DNA from: Halomonas sp.
GTDB taxonomy: Bacteria > Pseudomonadota > Gammaproteobacteria > Pseudomonadales > Halomonadaceae
Reading direction: 5' to 3'
DNA length: 45,039 bases
Assembly (NCBI GenBank): GCA_020201075.1
Contig: JAIVHL010000133.1
Location: forward strand, 1,531 to 46,569
Each line of letters opens with the position of its first letter. Within the stretch, counting starts at the first letter, position 1. The translations under genes and the position numbers were made by a program. The notes beneath the pieces are model-generated. The model had not been told where the DNA came from and searched no databases. It was given only the letters and a program-made list of their open reading frames with translations. Shown here one piece after another: positions 1-9,491 of this stretch.

Positions 1-212
1 TGGGCGGGAATCGGGTCGGTGCGCAGAGTGCGAGCATCGCCCTGCCCCTGCAGGAAAGGGCGGTCAACCACGTGGAGGATCACGATACGTCCCACCAGCA
101 GACCCAGCCCCAACAGCACGATGGAGAGCATGATAACGTAGCGCAACCCTCCCATGGGGGCCATGGGAGGAGGACGGCGAGGTGAAACGCCGCTACGAAC
201 CTCAGTGCTCAT
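1..212 (-). CDS. ftsI: FtsI (PBP3) peptidoglycan transpeptidase, N-terminal fragment
   Basis: This is the first ~70 codons of the septal D,D-transpeptidase that cross-links peptidoglycan during division. The rest lies beyond the left edge. The visible protein has a short Arg/Pro-rich cytoplasmic tail, then one hydrophobic helix (about residues 22-42, YVIMLSIVLLGLGLLVGRIV). This is followed by the start of the periplasmic domain with FLQGQGDARTLRTDPIPA, the motif that follows the anchor in class B PBPs. The ATG at 210-212 overlaps the ftsL stop as ATGA, so the two are translationally coupled. The order rsmH-ftsL-ftsI is the standard start of the dcw cluster. The identification is firm; catalytic motifs cannot be checked here. 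Confidence 0.9.
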   Translation of the reverse strand, partial: MSTEVRSGVSPRRPPPMAPMGGLRYVIMLSIVLLGLGLLVGRIVILHVVDRPFLQGQGDARTLRTDPIPA

Positions 213-532
213 GGCTGGATCACCTCGACCTCATCGACATCGGGCAGGCGCATCTCCAGACGCTGCATGGCCAGACGTTCGATGCGCGCCGGCGAGGACC
301 AGGCACTCTCCTCGAGCAGCAGTTGACCCCACTCGGTTTGCAACTGATTCTGCTCGCGCTCGAGCTGCTGCATACGACCATATTGTTCACGTGTCAGATG
401 GCTGGCGGTGATCACCGCCAGGGCACTGACCAAACAAGCCACCAGCAGTGCCAGTACCACCATCAGCGACAGACTGAGCCGCAGGTCCAGCGGCCAGCCA
501 AATCCCGATGTCGACGTTCGTCCCTGTGCCAT
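209..532 (-). CDS. ftsL: FtsL cell-division protein
   Basis: FtsL is a small bitopic divisome protein that joins FtsB and FtsQ and helps activate FtsWI. At 107 residues it has the usual length. It has a short cytoplasmic tail, one transmembrane helix (about 18-44), then a periplasmic coiled-coil rich in Gln/Glu/Leu (about 50-75). A C-terminal ERLAMQRLEMRLPD stretch resembles the family's conserved end. It sits 10 bp after rsmH and overlaps ftsI by 4 bp, so all three are probably read from one transcript. FtsL is poorly conserved in sequence, so the assignment leans on topology and position, which agree. Confidence 0.93.
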   Translation of the reverse strand: MAQGRTSTSGFGWPLDLRLSLSLMVVLALLVACLVSALAVITASHLTREQYGRMQQLEREQNQLQTEWGQLLLEESAWSSPARIERLAMQRLEMRLPDVDEVEVIQP

Positions 533-542
533 GTCCCCTACC

Positions 543-1499
543 TCAGTAACGCTTGCGAGCCGCTCGCATCACCGCGCTGCGCGCCCGGGGATTCTCATCT
601 ACCTCCTGGGGTCCCGCACGCTGAGCCTTGCCCAGCGCCTCCAGACGCCGTTCGAGCTGGTCGTCGGTAATCGGGATGCCCCGCGGCAGGTGGGTATCGC
701 CACGCACATGATGCCGGATGAAACGCTTGACGCGGCGATCCTCGAGGGAGTGAAAACTGATTACCACCAGATGGCCTCCGGGGGCAAGCGCCTCCAGGGC
801 AGCCTCAAGGGCGGCATCAAGCTGCTCCAGTTCAGCGTTGACGTGGATACGCAGGGCCTGGAAGACTCGAGTGGCGGGGTGTTTGTGCTTTTCCCAGGCG
901 GGATGGGCGATCTTGACTACCTCGGCCAGATCCGCAGTGCGCTCGAAGGGCTGATCGGCGCGCCGTGAGACAATGGCCTTGGCCAGCCGACGAGCGTAGC
1001 GCTCCTCGCCATACTCCTTGAATACCCGGCTCAGCTCGCCTTCCCTTGCCTTGGCAATAAAGGTTGCGGCGCTTTCCCCCTGGGAGGGGTCCATACGCAT
1101 GTCCAAGGGACCGTCACGCATGAAGCTGAAACCCCGTTCGGGGTCGTCGAGCTGCGGCGAGGAGACGCCCACGTCTAGCAGGATCCCATCCAATTGACCA
1201 TGTACGCCGTGATGCTGGGCGATATCGCCCAGCCGGGCGAACTCGGCACGCTCGATAGTGAATCGGGGATCATCGATAGAGGCCGCGTCAACGATGGCCT
1301 CGGGATCGCGGTCGATAGCGATCAGGCGCCCGGCCGGCGACAAACGGGCGAGAATGGCCCTTGAGTGGCCACCGCGGCCGAAGGTGCCATCCAAGTAGAC
1401 ACCGCCGGCATCATGCACCAGGGCCTCCACGGCGCCGTCGAGCAGCACGCTGGCATGGCGGAAGCTCCGCGGAGCTGTATCAGGTGCGGATGACGACAT
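543..1499 (-). CDS. rsmH: RsmH, 16S rRNA m4C1402 methyltransferase (MraW)
   Basis: RsmH uses S-adenosylmethionine to N4-methylate C1402 of 16S rRNA. The sequence carries the family SAM-binding motif [13 protein letters not shown] near the N terminus, AIDRDPEA, the [15 protein letters not shown] block, [15 protein letters not shown], the [12 protein letters not shown] segment and the C-terminal [11 protein letters not shown] signature. I start it at the ATG at 1497-1499 (MSSSAPD), which leaves a tail length before HASVLL close to that of homologues. An in-frame ATG at 1514 and a TTG at 1532 would add 5 and 11 residues. RsmI, its partner on the ribose of the same nucleotide, is encoded just upstream across rnpB, but is truncated here. 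The usual preceding gene mraZ is absent. Confidence 0.96.
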   Translation of the reverse strand: MSSSAPDTAPRSFRHASVLLDGAVEALVHDAGGVYLDGTFGRGGHSRAILARLSPAGRLIAIDRDPEAIVDAASIDDPRFTIERAEFARLGDIAQHHGVHGQLDGILLDVGVSSPQLDDPERGFSFMRDGPLDMRMDPSQGESAATFIAKAREGELSRVFKEYGEERYARRLAKAIVSRRADQPFERTADLAEVVKIAHPAWEKHKHPATRVFQALRIHVNAELEQLDAALEAALEALAPGGHLVVISFHSLEDRRVKRFIRHHVRGDTHLPRGIPITDDQLERRLEALGKAQRAGPQEVDENPRARSAVMRAARKRY

Positions 1500-1563
1500 G
1501 CGTTTCTCGATCATGAGCTGACGTGTCGACAACAGTCCACACGTTCAGGGATGGTAATCAGGA

Positions 1564-1914
<351 letters not shown>

Positions 1915-1920
1915 GGCGCA

Positions 1921-1949
1921 AGGATACCAGTGCCCCGACACCCCCTCAA
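1921..1949 (-). promoter_or_regulatory. sigma-70 promoter for rnpB
   Basis: On the minus strand TTGAGG (1944-1949) and TATCCT (1921-1926) are separated by exactly 17 bp. The -10 box ends 6 bp before the base where helix P1 of the RNase P RNA begins. Spacing and position fit the promoter of a stable RNA. It may also feed rsmH-ftsL-ftsI by read-through, because I see no intrinsic terminator after rnpB. Confidence 0.65.
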
Positions 1950-2028
1950 CAACCGACTTCATCCGGACAAGATTTGACCACGCTGGCTGGCTCGCTGCCG
2001 ACGCGTCGGCGAGCCTCGCCTGGGGTTG

Positions 2029-2748
2029 CTATAAGCTCATATCCTTCAGTGCCTGGGCGCGGGCATACCAGACCTTCTTGGCCCCGCCTAGCATTCGCGC
2101 CGCCACCGCCGCGACCTGCTTGACGCCGACACCCTCGGCCAGCATCGCCGCCAGCAGCGCTTCTCCCTCCACCACCGCGGTTTCATCTTCCTCCCGCGGC
2201 GAGGCGCCGGCCACCATCACCACGAATTCGCCCCGGGCCTGGTCGGGGTCGGCCTCCATGCGGATAACAAGCTCGGCGGCAGAGCCGTCCAGGAAGGTCT
2301 CAAAGGTCTTGGTCAGCTCCCGGGCGAGTACCAGCCGTCGCTCGCCCAGCACCGTCGCCAGGTCGGTCAGGGTGTCGCGGATACGGTGAGGTGACTCGTA
2401 GAAGACCAGCGTCTCCTCCCGGGCGGCCAGCGATTCCAGTCGGCCGCGGCGCCCCGCTCCCTTGGCCGGCAAAAAGCCCTGGAAGGTGAAGCGGTCAGTG
2501 GGTAAACCCGCCGCGGACAGGGCCGCCACCAGAGCGCAGGCGCCCGGCACTGGCACGATACGCCGCCCCCGGGCGCGCAGTTCGCGTACCAGCACAAAGC
2601 CAGGGTCGCTGATCAGCGGAGTGCCCGCATCGCTGACCAGAGCAATGGACTCCCCGGCAACCAGCCTGGCGTCGAGCTGTTCGACCCGGGCAGCCTCGTT
2701 GTGTTCGTGCAGCGAGAGCATCGGCACCGACAGCCCCAGGTGGCGCAA
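2029..2748 (-). CDS. rsmI: RsmI, 16S rRNA 2'-O-C1402 methyltransferase, 5'-truncated
   Basis: RsmI methylates the ribose of C1402 in 16S rRNA. The family core is present: LSLHEHNE, ALVSDAGTPLISDPG, PGACALVAALSAAGLP, FQGFLPAKG, FYESPHRI and LARELTKTFET. The frame upstream still reads RHTGRLLRHLG, but the preceding ~40 residues of the family, including the conserved VPTPIGNL and AEDT parts of the SAM site, are missing. Instead the reading runs straight into the start of the divergent lpoA. The only start left is a TTG at 2746-2748 inside the conserved core, with no proper ribosome-binding site. As written, the product would lack part of the cofactor pocket and is probably inactive. Confidence 0.85.
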   Translation of the reverse strand: MRHLGLSVPMLSLHEHNEAARVEQLDARLVAGESIALVSDAGTPLISDPGFVLVRELRARGRRIVPVPGACALVAALSAAGLPTDRFTFQGFLPAKGAGRRGRLESLAAREETLVFYESPHRIRDTLTDLATVLGERRLVLARELTKTFETFLDGSAAELVIRMEADPDQARGEFVVMVAGASPREEDETAVVEGEALLAAMLAEGVGVKQVAAVAARMLGGAKKVWYARAQALKDMSL

Positions 2749-2760
2749 CAGGCGACCGGT

Positions 2761-4462
2761 ATGGCGGGCTGTGCAATGCTGCTGGCGGGCTGTGCCGTGC
2801 CCCCCGCTATCGTCGATCGCGTGACGGAAGATGACCCGGCACGCCTGCTCGAACAGGCTGGCCAGCAGCAGCCAGCCCAGGCGGCCAGGACACGCTTGGA
2901 AGCGGCAGACATCCTAGCACGACAGGGGGAGCGCACCCAGGCGCTGGAGATTGCAGCGGACATCGAGGATAGTCTGCTCGAAGGATCCCAGCGCGCACGC
3001 TGGGCCCTGCTGCTAGCCGATCTCGGCGACGTACTCGGTGATCCTCAAGCGGTCATCCTGGCCACCCGGAACCTGGACATCCTGCCTCTGGAGCCCGCCC
3101 AGGCCATGTCACTGCGTGAGCGGATGGGACTGGCGCTGCTGGCCGAGGACCAGCCAGCCGCTGCCGCACAAGCGCTGCTGCAGGTCCAGGCCGCAAACAA
3201 TGACGTGGCGCTCAATGATTCAATCTGGGAGGCCCTCACCCGCATGAACCGCCAGGCGTTGGGCGACCTGGCACAGCAGGCTGATCCCCTGACCCAGGGC
3301 TGGGTCGCCCTCGCCGATCTATATCGCTCCAGCGGCGGCAATATCGATCGTTTCTTCGACCGCCTTGAGGAGTGGCGCGGACGCAACGCTCGCCATCCGG
3401 CCGCCCGCCACTTGCCCGCCTCCCTGATAGCGCTGGGTGAGCTGCGCGGCTTCGAAGTCCGTCATATTGCGGTATTCCTGCCGGAATCCGGCCCCCTGGC
3501 ACAGCCTGCCTCGGCTATCGCCGAGGGCATGCGCACCCAGCAGCGCAGCGCGGGCGACGGCATTCAGCTGAGCTTTTTCGACGCCGCTCGAGGCGACCTG
3601 GAAGCCCTCTATCGGGAGGCCGAAAACCGCGGCGCCCAGGTAGTGGTCGGTCCTCTGGACAAGGACCAGGTAGGCCAGCTGGAGTCCCTCAACCGAGTAG
3701 CACTACCCACACTGGCGCTGAACTACGGAAACGCCGAACGCAACACCGCCGCGGGACTCTTCCAGTATGGGCTCTCCGCCGAGGATGAGGCCACACAGGC
3801 TGCCGCACGCGCCTGGCGCGACGGACACCGCAGGGTCGCCCTGCTGGTACCCGACAACGACTGGGGCCGCCGAGTGGGCGAGGCTTTTTGGAACGAATGG
3901 CAGGCTCGCGGCGGCGAAGTCACTAACGCCGTGCGCTACAACCCTGGCACCTCGGCCACCGAGAGTACACGGCGCGCCATCAGCAACCCGCGCCCGGACG
4001 CGCTATTCCTGCTCGCCCTGCCCGACTATGCTCGCCAGGTGCCACCAACCCTGGATTATTACGGCGCCAGCCAGCTGCCGATCTACGCCACCTCACAGCT
4101 CTTCGAGGGACGCCTTAACCCTCGTCTCGATCATGACCTGAACGACGTGCAGTTCCTGGATATCCCGTGGCAGATTCCCGAGGCCGCGGTGGGCGGCATC
4201 GAGGCGCTACCTTTTCTGGAAAGTTATCAAGCACTGCGCGAGGGGTCGGACCCGCGGCTGTTCCGCCTGAATGCCATGGGGGTCGATGCCTTTGAGCTGG
4301 CTCGTCGCCTGCCCCAGTTACAGGCCATTTCCGGCAGCGAACTGCAGGGCGCTACAGGCACCCTTCGCCCGGACAGCGACGGACGTATCAAGCGCCAGCT
4401 GCCCTGGGCGAAGTTCGTTAACGGCGTTCCCCAGCCGATCCTGATCCCCGGGGTATTCGGTG

Positions 4463-4479
<17 letters not shown>
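2761..4479 (+). CDS. lpoA: LpoA, outer-membrane lipoprotein activator of PBP1A, 5'-truncated
   Basis: LpoA (YraM/LppC) is an outer-membrane lipoprotein that activates the peptidoglycan synthase PBP1A. The N-terminal half (to about residue 230) is Leu/Ala-rich helical TPR-like sequence. The C-terminal half resembles a periplasmic-binding-protein fold (HIAVFLPESGPL, VVVGPLDKDQV, RRVALLVPDNDWGRRVGEAF, PDALFLLALPDYARQ). A lipobox LLAGC is visible with Cys at residue 11 from the ATG at 2761, but the charged region and most of the hydrophobic stretch of a signal peptide are missing. Upstream sequence is antisense rsmI. This is the other side of the lesion described for rsmI. The 3' end overlaps yraN. 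Order lpoA-yraN-diaA-dolP matches E. coli. Confidence 0.88.
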
Positions 4480-5462
<983 letters not shown>

Positions 5463-5464
5463 CC

Positions 5465-6046
5465 ATGAAAATCCGCAAACCCCTGCTCAGCTCTCTGCTG
5501 CTGGCCGCCGCCCTGGGCCTGGCCGGCTGCACCACCGTCACCAGCGTCACTCACCAGGGCACCATCGACGAAAATTACGGCAAACGCACCGCCGGCGCCC
5601 AGGTCGAGGACCAGAGCATCGAGACCAAGGTCAGCCACAACATGTCTCGCATCGATGCCCGCCTGGGTGATGCCCGCATCAACGTGGACAGTTACAACGG
5701 CGTGGTGCTGCTTACCGGCCAGGTGCCGAGCCAAGAGCTCAAGGACAGGGCCAGCGAAGTTGCTCACGAGGTTCGCAATGTGCGCGAGGTGCACAATGAG
5801 CTCTCGGTGGCCGCCAATCTGCCGGCCAGCCAGCGCCTTTCGGACACCTGGCTCAACACACGCATACGCACTAACCTGGCCGCCAACGACCGCATCGACT
5901 CGGGACGCATCCGCGTGATAACCGAAAACGCCAATGTCTACCTGATGGGCATTGTTAGCCGAACCGAGGCCGACCGCATTGTTCAAGCCGTTTCAAACGT
6001 TGGCGGCATGCAGCGCATCGTCAAGGTGTTCGACTATACGGATTGA
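5465..6046 (+). CDS. dolP: DolP (YraP), double-BON outer-membrane lipoprotein
   Basis: DolP binds anionic phospholipid at the division site, supports outer-membrane integrity and is linked to BAM function. The protein starts with a textbook lipoprotein signal (MKIRKPLLSS, hydrophobic core, lipobox LAGC with Cys at about residue 22). Two BON domains follow at about 50-115 and 125-193. Typical pieces are INVDSYNGVVLLTGQV, REVHNELSV and VYLMGIVSRTEADRIVQ. It begins just after the diaA stop and ends the lpoA-yraN-diaA-dolP run; a strong inverted repeat follows. I use the ATG at 5465; a GTG at 5459 overlaps the diaA stop. Confidence 0.93.
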   Translation: MKIRKPLLSSLLLAAALGLAGCTTVTSVTHQGTIDENYGKRTAGAQVEDQSIETKVSHNMSRIDARLGDARINVDSYNGVVLLTGQVPSQELKDRASEVAHEVRNVREVHNELSVAANLPASQRLSDTWLNTRIRTNLAANDRIDSGRIRVITENANVYLMGIVSRTEADRIVQAVSNVGGMQRIVKVFDYTD

Positions 6047-6062
6047 GTCCCACGGCAGCAGA

Positions 6063-6099
6063 ATGCATAACGGCAGGCCAATGGCCTGCCGTTATGCAT
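6063..6099. terminator. Perfect 18-bp inverted repeat between convergent dolP and sspB
   Basis: Two 18-bp arms (6063-6080 and 6082-6099) are exact reverse complements around a single base, reading ATGCATAACGGCAGGCCA on the first arm. The position between two convergent 3' ends suggests a bidirectional terminator or an RNA-stabilising hairpin. Neither side has a run of T, so it does not look like a standard intrinsic terminator. Confidence 0.6.
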
Positions 6100-6140
6100 G
6101 TTGGGATTGATGCGCCCTGAATCGCGGCCGAACTACTCGG

Positions 6141-6647
6141 CTACTTGACTACCCTCAGCGAAGGCTTCCCCTTATTACCTTTGCGAGACGATGGCTCGCC
6201 TTGCGGGGCGCCGTTATCATCGGACGCGCCATCATCATCGGGCGTATCGTGAGACTCCCCATCGGTATCCACGCTGGCAAGACCCGGTACCGGCTCCTTC
6301 CCTGCCTCCTCGCTGGCGAGTACCGGCTCATGACCAAACACCATGCCAACGCCATTCTCGCGAGCGTAAATAGCCACCAGAGCCGAATTGGGAACCATCA
6401 CCCGCATCGGCTGGCCGCCAAAGCGGGCAGAAAAACCCAGCGCCTCGTTCTCCATGAACAGATCCCGCACCGCGCCGGGCGAGAGGTTGAGCACGATCTG
6501 ACCGTTCTGGACGAACTGTCGAGGCACTTCAACACCGGGCTGTTCGGCGTCGACCACGATATAGGGGGTCAGATCATTGTCCACAAGCCACTGATACAGA
6601 GCCCTGGCCAGGTAGGGACGGCTTGAGTAGGGGCGACTAGATGACAT
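6141..6647 (-). CDS. sspB: SspB, ClpXP adaptor (stringent starvation protein B)
   Basis: SspB tethers ssrA-tagged and other substrates to ClpXP. This 168-residue protein has the conserved N-terminal substrate-binding domain (RPYLARALYQWLVDN, QIVLNLSPGAV, ARFGGQPMRVMVP, ALVAIYAREN; about 10-115). A long acidic, disordered linker rich in Asp, Glu and Gly comes next. The C-terminal tail GKPSLRVVK is the ClpX-docking motif. The ATG at 6645-6647 has a GGAGG 8 bp upstream; longer frames would intrude into sspA. It follows sspA in the classic sspA-sspB operon. Confidence 0.97.
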   Translation of the reverse strand: MSSSRPYSSRPYLARALYQWLVDNDLTPYIVVDAEQPGVEVPRQFVQNGQIVLNLSPGAVRDLFMENEALGFSARFGGQPMRVMVPNSALVAIYARENGVGMVFGHEPVLASEEAGKEPVPGLASVDTDGESHDTPDDDGASDDNGAPQGEPSSRKGNKGKPSLRVVK

Positions 6648-6696
6648 CGTCAGGCCCTCCGGATTGCGGCCCCCGAACTGGCCGGGGGCGGTGGTT

Positions 6697-7323
6697 TCAG
6701 CTGCGAATTTCGCGCTCGACTTCACTTAGCGCGGCCTTGAAGCCCTCGCGGTCGAAGACCCTCTCCATATAGGCCAGCAGGGGCTTGACCTGCTTCTCGG
6801 GCAGGTCGATACCCAATGCCGGTAGCCGCCAGAGAACCGGCGCGAGACAGCAGTCCACCAAGGTGAACTCCTCACTCATGAAGTAGGGCATATCCTCGAA
6901 TATCGGCGAGATACCCACCAGACTCTCGCGCAGTTCCTTGCGCGCCTTGTCGGCCTCCTTCTTGGGTCCCTTCTCGATCTGCTCAACCAGCGGGCACCAC
7001 TCACGCTCAATTCGGTGCATCCACAGTCGGCTCTGGGCACGCGCTACCGGATAGACCGGCAGCAGGGGCGGATGGGGAAACCGCTCGTCCAGATACTCCA
7101 TCATCACCTTGGACTCATACAGCACCAGCTCACGATCCAGCAGAGTGGGCACGCTGTTGTAGGGGTTGAGGTCGGCAAGCTCCTCGGGGCGTTGCTCGTC
7201 GGTGACCTCGACGATGTCCACTGCCACGCCCTTCTCGGCGAGCACGATCCGCACGCGATGGCTAAAGTGATCTGCACCGCCCGAGTAGAAGGTCATCGAT
7301 GACCGCTTGGCCACTACACCCAT
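6697..7323 (-). CDS. sspA: SspA, stringent starvation protein A (RNA polymerase-associated)
   Basis: SspA has a glutathione-transferase fold but acts on RNA polymerase, affecting stationary-phase, acid-tolerance and phage-related transcription. It is 208 residues, normal for the family. Motifs: [20 protein letters not shown] at the N terminus, [40 protein letters not shown], then MHRIEREW and [20 protein letters not shown]. The ATG has AGGAA about 9 bp upstream. It lies upstream of sspB on the minus strand and downstream of petC, from which it is separated by a strong hairpin. Confidence 0.97.
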   Translation of the reverse strand: MGVVAKRSSMTFYSGGADHFSHRVRIVLAEKGVAVDIVEVTDEQRPEELADLNPYNSVPTLLDRELVLYESKVMMEYLDERFPHPPLLPVYPVARAQSRLWMHRIEREWCPLVEQIEKGPKKEADKARKELRESLVGISPIFEDMPYFMSEEFTLVDCCLAPVLWRLPALGIDLPEKQVKPLLAYMERVFDREGFKAALSEVEREIRS

Positions 7324-7412
7324 GTAAGATTCCTCGCATCAATTCGAATGGCTATCATACCACGACAGTCAACCCCGGGTGACTGAGCCACGCGACGTCC
7401 TGCCAACACCAT

Positions 7413-7450
7413 AGGGGGCGCATGGCTTAAGGCCATGCGCCCCCTTTCTT
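7413..7450. terminator. Strong hairpin between petC and sspA
   Basis: A 14-bp perfect stem (arms 7413-7426 and 7432-7445, AGGGGGCGCATGGC) with a 5-nt loop lies between petC and sspA. The T-rich tail (TTTCTTTA) is on the plus strand, opposite to the direction in which both genes are transcribed. On the minus strand the stem is preceded by an A-rich stretch but not followed by Ts. It probably separates petABC from sspAB by termination, processing or 3'-end protection. Confidence 0.6.
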
Positions 7451-7464
7451 TACACCACAGTGGA

Positions 7465-8232
7465 TCAGTGAACGTCGCGCCAGTACTCACGCTTCAGGAA
7501 GAAGGCGATGATGCCAAAGATAAAGATGAAGATCAGCACTTTGGGGGCCATTGCCTGAGCCTGCAACTTGGAGGGCTCACCCACGTAGACCAGGAAATTG
7601 GTCAGGTCGTAGGCAACCTCCTCGAACTCGTCCGGCTCCATACTGCCGGGACGGGTCACCTGCAGCACATCACAGGACTGGTACTTGCCGGTCAACGGGT
7701 CCAGCTCTGCACCCTCGATGGGGCGATCGCTTTGGCTGCACACACGCTCCTGAACGCCCTGCAGGGGCTCGAGTACGTTGGGCATGGATGAAGCCACGAA
7801 CACGGTGTTGTTGACCCCGGTAGGACGGCTCGGATCCTTGTAGAAAGTGAGCAGATAAGAGTAGATCCAGTCCTCGCCGCGCACGCGAGCACGGAGGCTA
7901 AGGTCCGGAGCAGAAGCGCCAAACCAGTTAGCACCATCCTCGGAGGTCATGGCGTTGTGCATCTGGTCGTTGTAGGCCTGCTGGCTGGAAAAGATCAGGT
8001 TCTGCTCCACCAGGTCCTGGGGGATACCAAAGTCCTCGGCGACCCGAGCAAAACGCTGGTGCTCCAGCGAGTGGCAGCCCATGCAGTAGTTGGTGTAAAG
8101 CTGCATGCCCCGCTGCACGGACGCCTCGTCGTTGAGATCCGGCGTCATCGAGAAGGGAACATCTGCCGCCGGCGCTGCCATCGCCGTGAAAGGCACCAGC
8201 GCGAAGAGCATTGCGAACAGTTGCTTTTTCAT
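7465..8232 (-). CDS. petC: PetC, cytochrome c1 of the bc1 complex
   Basis: Cytochrome c1 takes electrons from the Rieske protein and passes them to soluble cytochrome c. The 255-residue protein has a cleavable signal peptide (MKKQLFAMLFALVPFTAMAA), then a single covalent heme site CMGCH (Cys50, Cys53, His54). One transmembrane anchor lies near the C terminus (about 232-247, VLIFIFIFGIIAFFLK), so the heme domain faces the periplasm. The start ATG (8230-8232) shares one base with the petB TAA. A Met ligand is likely in the SSMPN or later Met-containing segments; I did not assign it. Confidence 0.96.
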   Translation of the reverse strand: MKKQLFAMLFALVPFTAMAAPAADVPFSMTPDLNDEASVQRGMQLYTNYCMGCHSLEHQRFARVAEDFGIPQDLVEQNLIFSSQQAYNDQMHNAMTSEDGANWFGASAPDLSLRARVRGEDWIYSYLLTFYKDPSRPTGVNNTVFVASSMPNVLEPLQGVQERVCSQSDRPIEGAELDPLTGKYQSCDVLQVTRPGSMEPDEFEEVAYDLTNFLVYVGEPSKLQAQAMAPKVLIFIFIFGIIAFFLKREYWRDVH

Positions 8233-9491
8233 TAGCCAGTCACCCTTTCCGGAACGGGTTTGGTCTTCTCCAACCGAGTGTAAATCGGCATCAAAAAGAA
8301 GAAGGCGAAGTAGATCACGGTGCACAGCTGGGACACCAGAGTGCGCACCGGCGACGTTGGCAGCGCACCAAGAATACCCAGGATCACGAAGCTGATGGCG
8401 AACAGCACCAGCATTACCTTGGACATCCAACCCTTGTAGCGCATGGAGCGCACCGGGCTGCGGTCGAGCCACGGCAGCACAAAGAGAACCGCGATGGCCC
8501 CACCCATGCAGATTACGCCCAGCAACTTGGCCTCGAGACCGAACAGGTTGAAAGTGATGGCCCGCAGAATCGCGTAGAAGGGAGTGAAGTACCACACCGG
8601 CGCGATATGGTCCGGGGTCACCATGGGGTTCGCCGGCTCGAAGTTGGGCTTTTCGAGGAAGTAACCACCGCCCTCCGGGAAGTAGAAGATCACCACCGCG
8701 AACACGAACAGGAAAATCGCAATCCCGACTAGATCCTTCACCGTGTAGTAAGGATGGAAGGGGATACCGTCCAGGGGTTTGCCAGCCTCGTCCTTCTTAG
8801 CCTTGATATCGATGCCGTCGGGATTGTTGGAGCCAACTTCGTGCAGGGCAATGATGTGCAGAACCACCAACGCCAGGATCACGATCGGCAGTGCCACCAC
8901 GTGCAGGGCAAAGAAGCGGTTGAGGGTGATGCCGGAAATCAGGAAATCCCCGCGAATCCACTGTGTCAGATCAGGCCCGATGACCGGGATCGCCGAGAAC
9001 AGCGAGATGATGACCTGGGCGCCCCAGTAGGACATCTGCCCCCAGGGCAGCAGGTAACCCATGAAAGCCTCGGCCATCAGCAGCAGGTAAATGGTCATGC
9101 CGAAGATCCACACCAGCTCGCGGGGCGCCTTATAGGAGCCATAGAGCAGGGCACGAAACATGTGCATGTAGATCACCACGAAGAAGGCCGTTGCACCGGT
9201 GGAGTGCATGTAGCGGATCAGCCAGCCGTACTCGACATCCCGCATGATGTACTCGACGGAAGCAAAAGCGCCTTCGGCGGAGGGGTTATAGCTCATGGTC
9301 AGCCAGACGCCGGTGAGGATCTGGTTGATCAGCACCAGCAGAGCCAACACACCGAACAGATAGAAAAAATTGAAGTTCTTTGGCGCGTAGTACTTGGTCA
9401 GGTGATCCTGAGCCATTTGAGTGGCGGGAAAACGGTCATCGATCCAGCGCATGAGACCTTTTTCGGCTTTCGCCTTGTTCGGGTTAGCCAT
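8232..9491 (-). CDS. petB: PetB, cytochrome b of the bc1 complex
   Basis: Cytochrome b is the membrane core of complex III and holds hemes bL and bH and both quinone sites. The 419-residue protein has about eight transmembrane helices. Heme-ligand His residues are visible in two pairs: RYMHSTGA and YMHMFR in helix B, then FALHVVALP and VVLHIIALHEVGSNNP in helix D. The LLPWGQMSYWGA segment is conserved. The Qo-site motif, PEWY in mitochondria, reads PVWY here (8589-8600), a variant known in proteobacteria. The ATG at 9489-9491 overlaps the petA stop as ATGA. Confidence 0.97.
   Translation of the reverse strand: MANPNKAKAEKGLMRWIDDRFPATQMAQDHLTKYYAPKNFNFFYLFGVLALLVLINQILTGVWLTMSYNPSAEGAFASVEYIMRDVEYGWLIRYMHSTGATAFFVVIYMHMFRALLYGSYKAPRELVWIFGMTIYLLLMAEAFMGYLLPWGQMSYWGAQVIISLFSAIPVIGPDLTQWIRGDFLISGITLNRFFALHVVALPIVILALVVLHIIALHEVGSNNPDGIDIKAKKDEAGKPLDGIPFHPYYTVKDLVGIAIFLFVFAVVIFYFPEGGGYFLEKPNFEPANPMVTPDHIAPVWYFTPFYAILRAITFNLFGLEAKLLGVICMGGAIAVLFVLPWLDRSPVRSMRYKGWMSKVMLVLFAISFVILGILGALPTSPVRTLVSQLCTVIYFAFFFLMPIYTRLEKTKPVPERVTG

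Noticed and set aside
2701-2760. ATG at 2701 as the true lpoA start
   Set aside because: The 20 codons it adds are antisense to the conserved rsmI core and do not form a signal peptide.
2762-2795. Thirteen-bp direct repeat TGGCGGGCTGTGC at the lpoA start as a mobile-element target duplication
   Set aside because: The copies are only 21 bp apart with nothing between them and encode two AGC(A) stretches of the lipobox region; chance or slippage is simpler.
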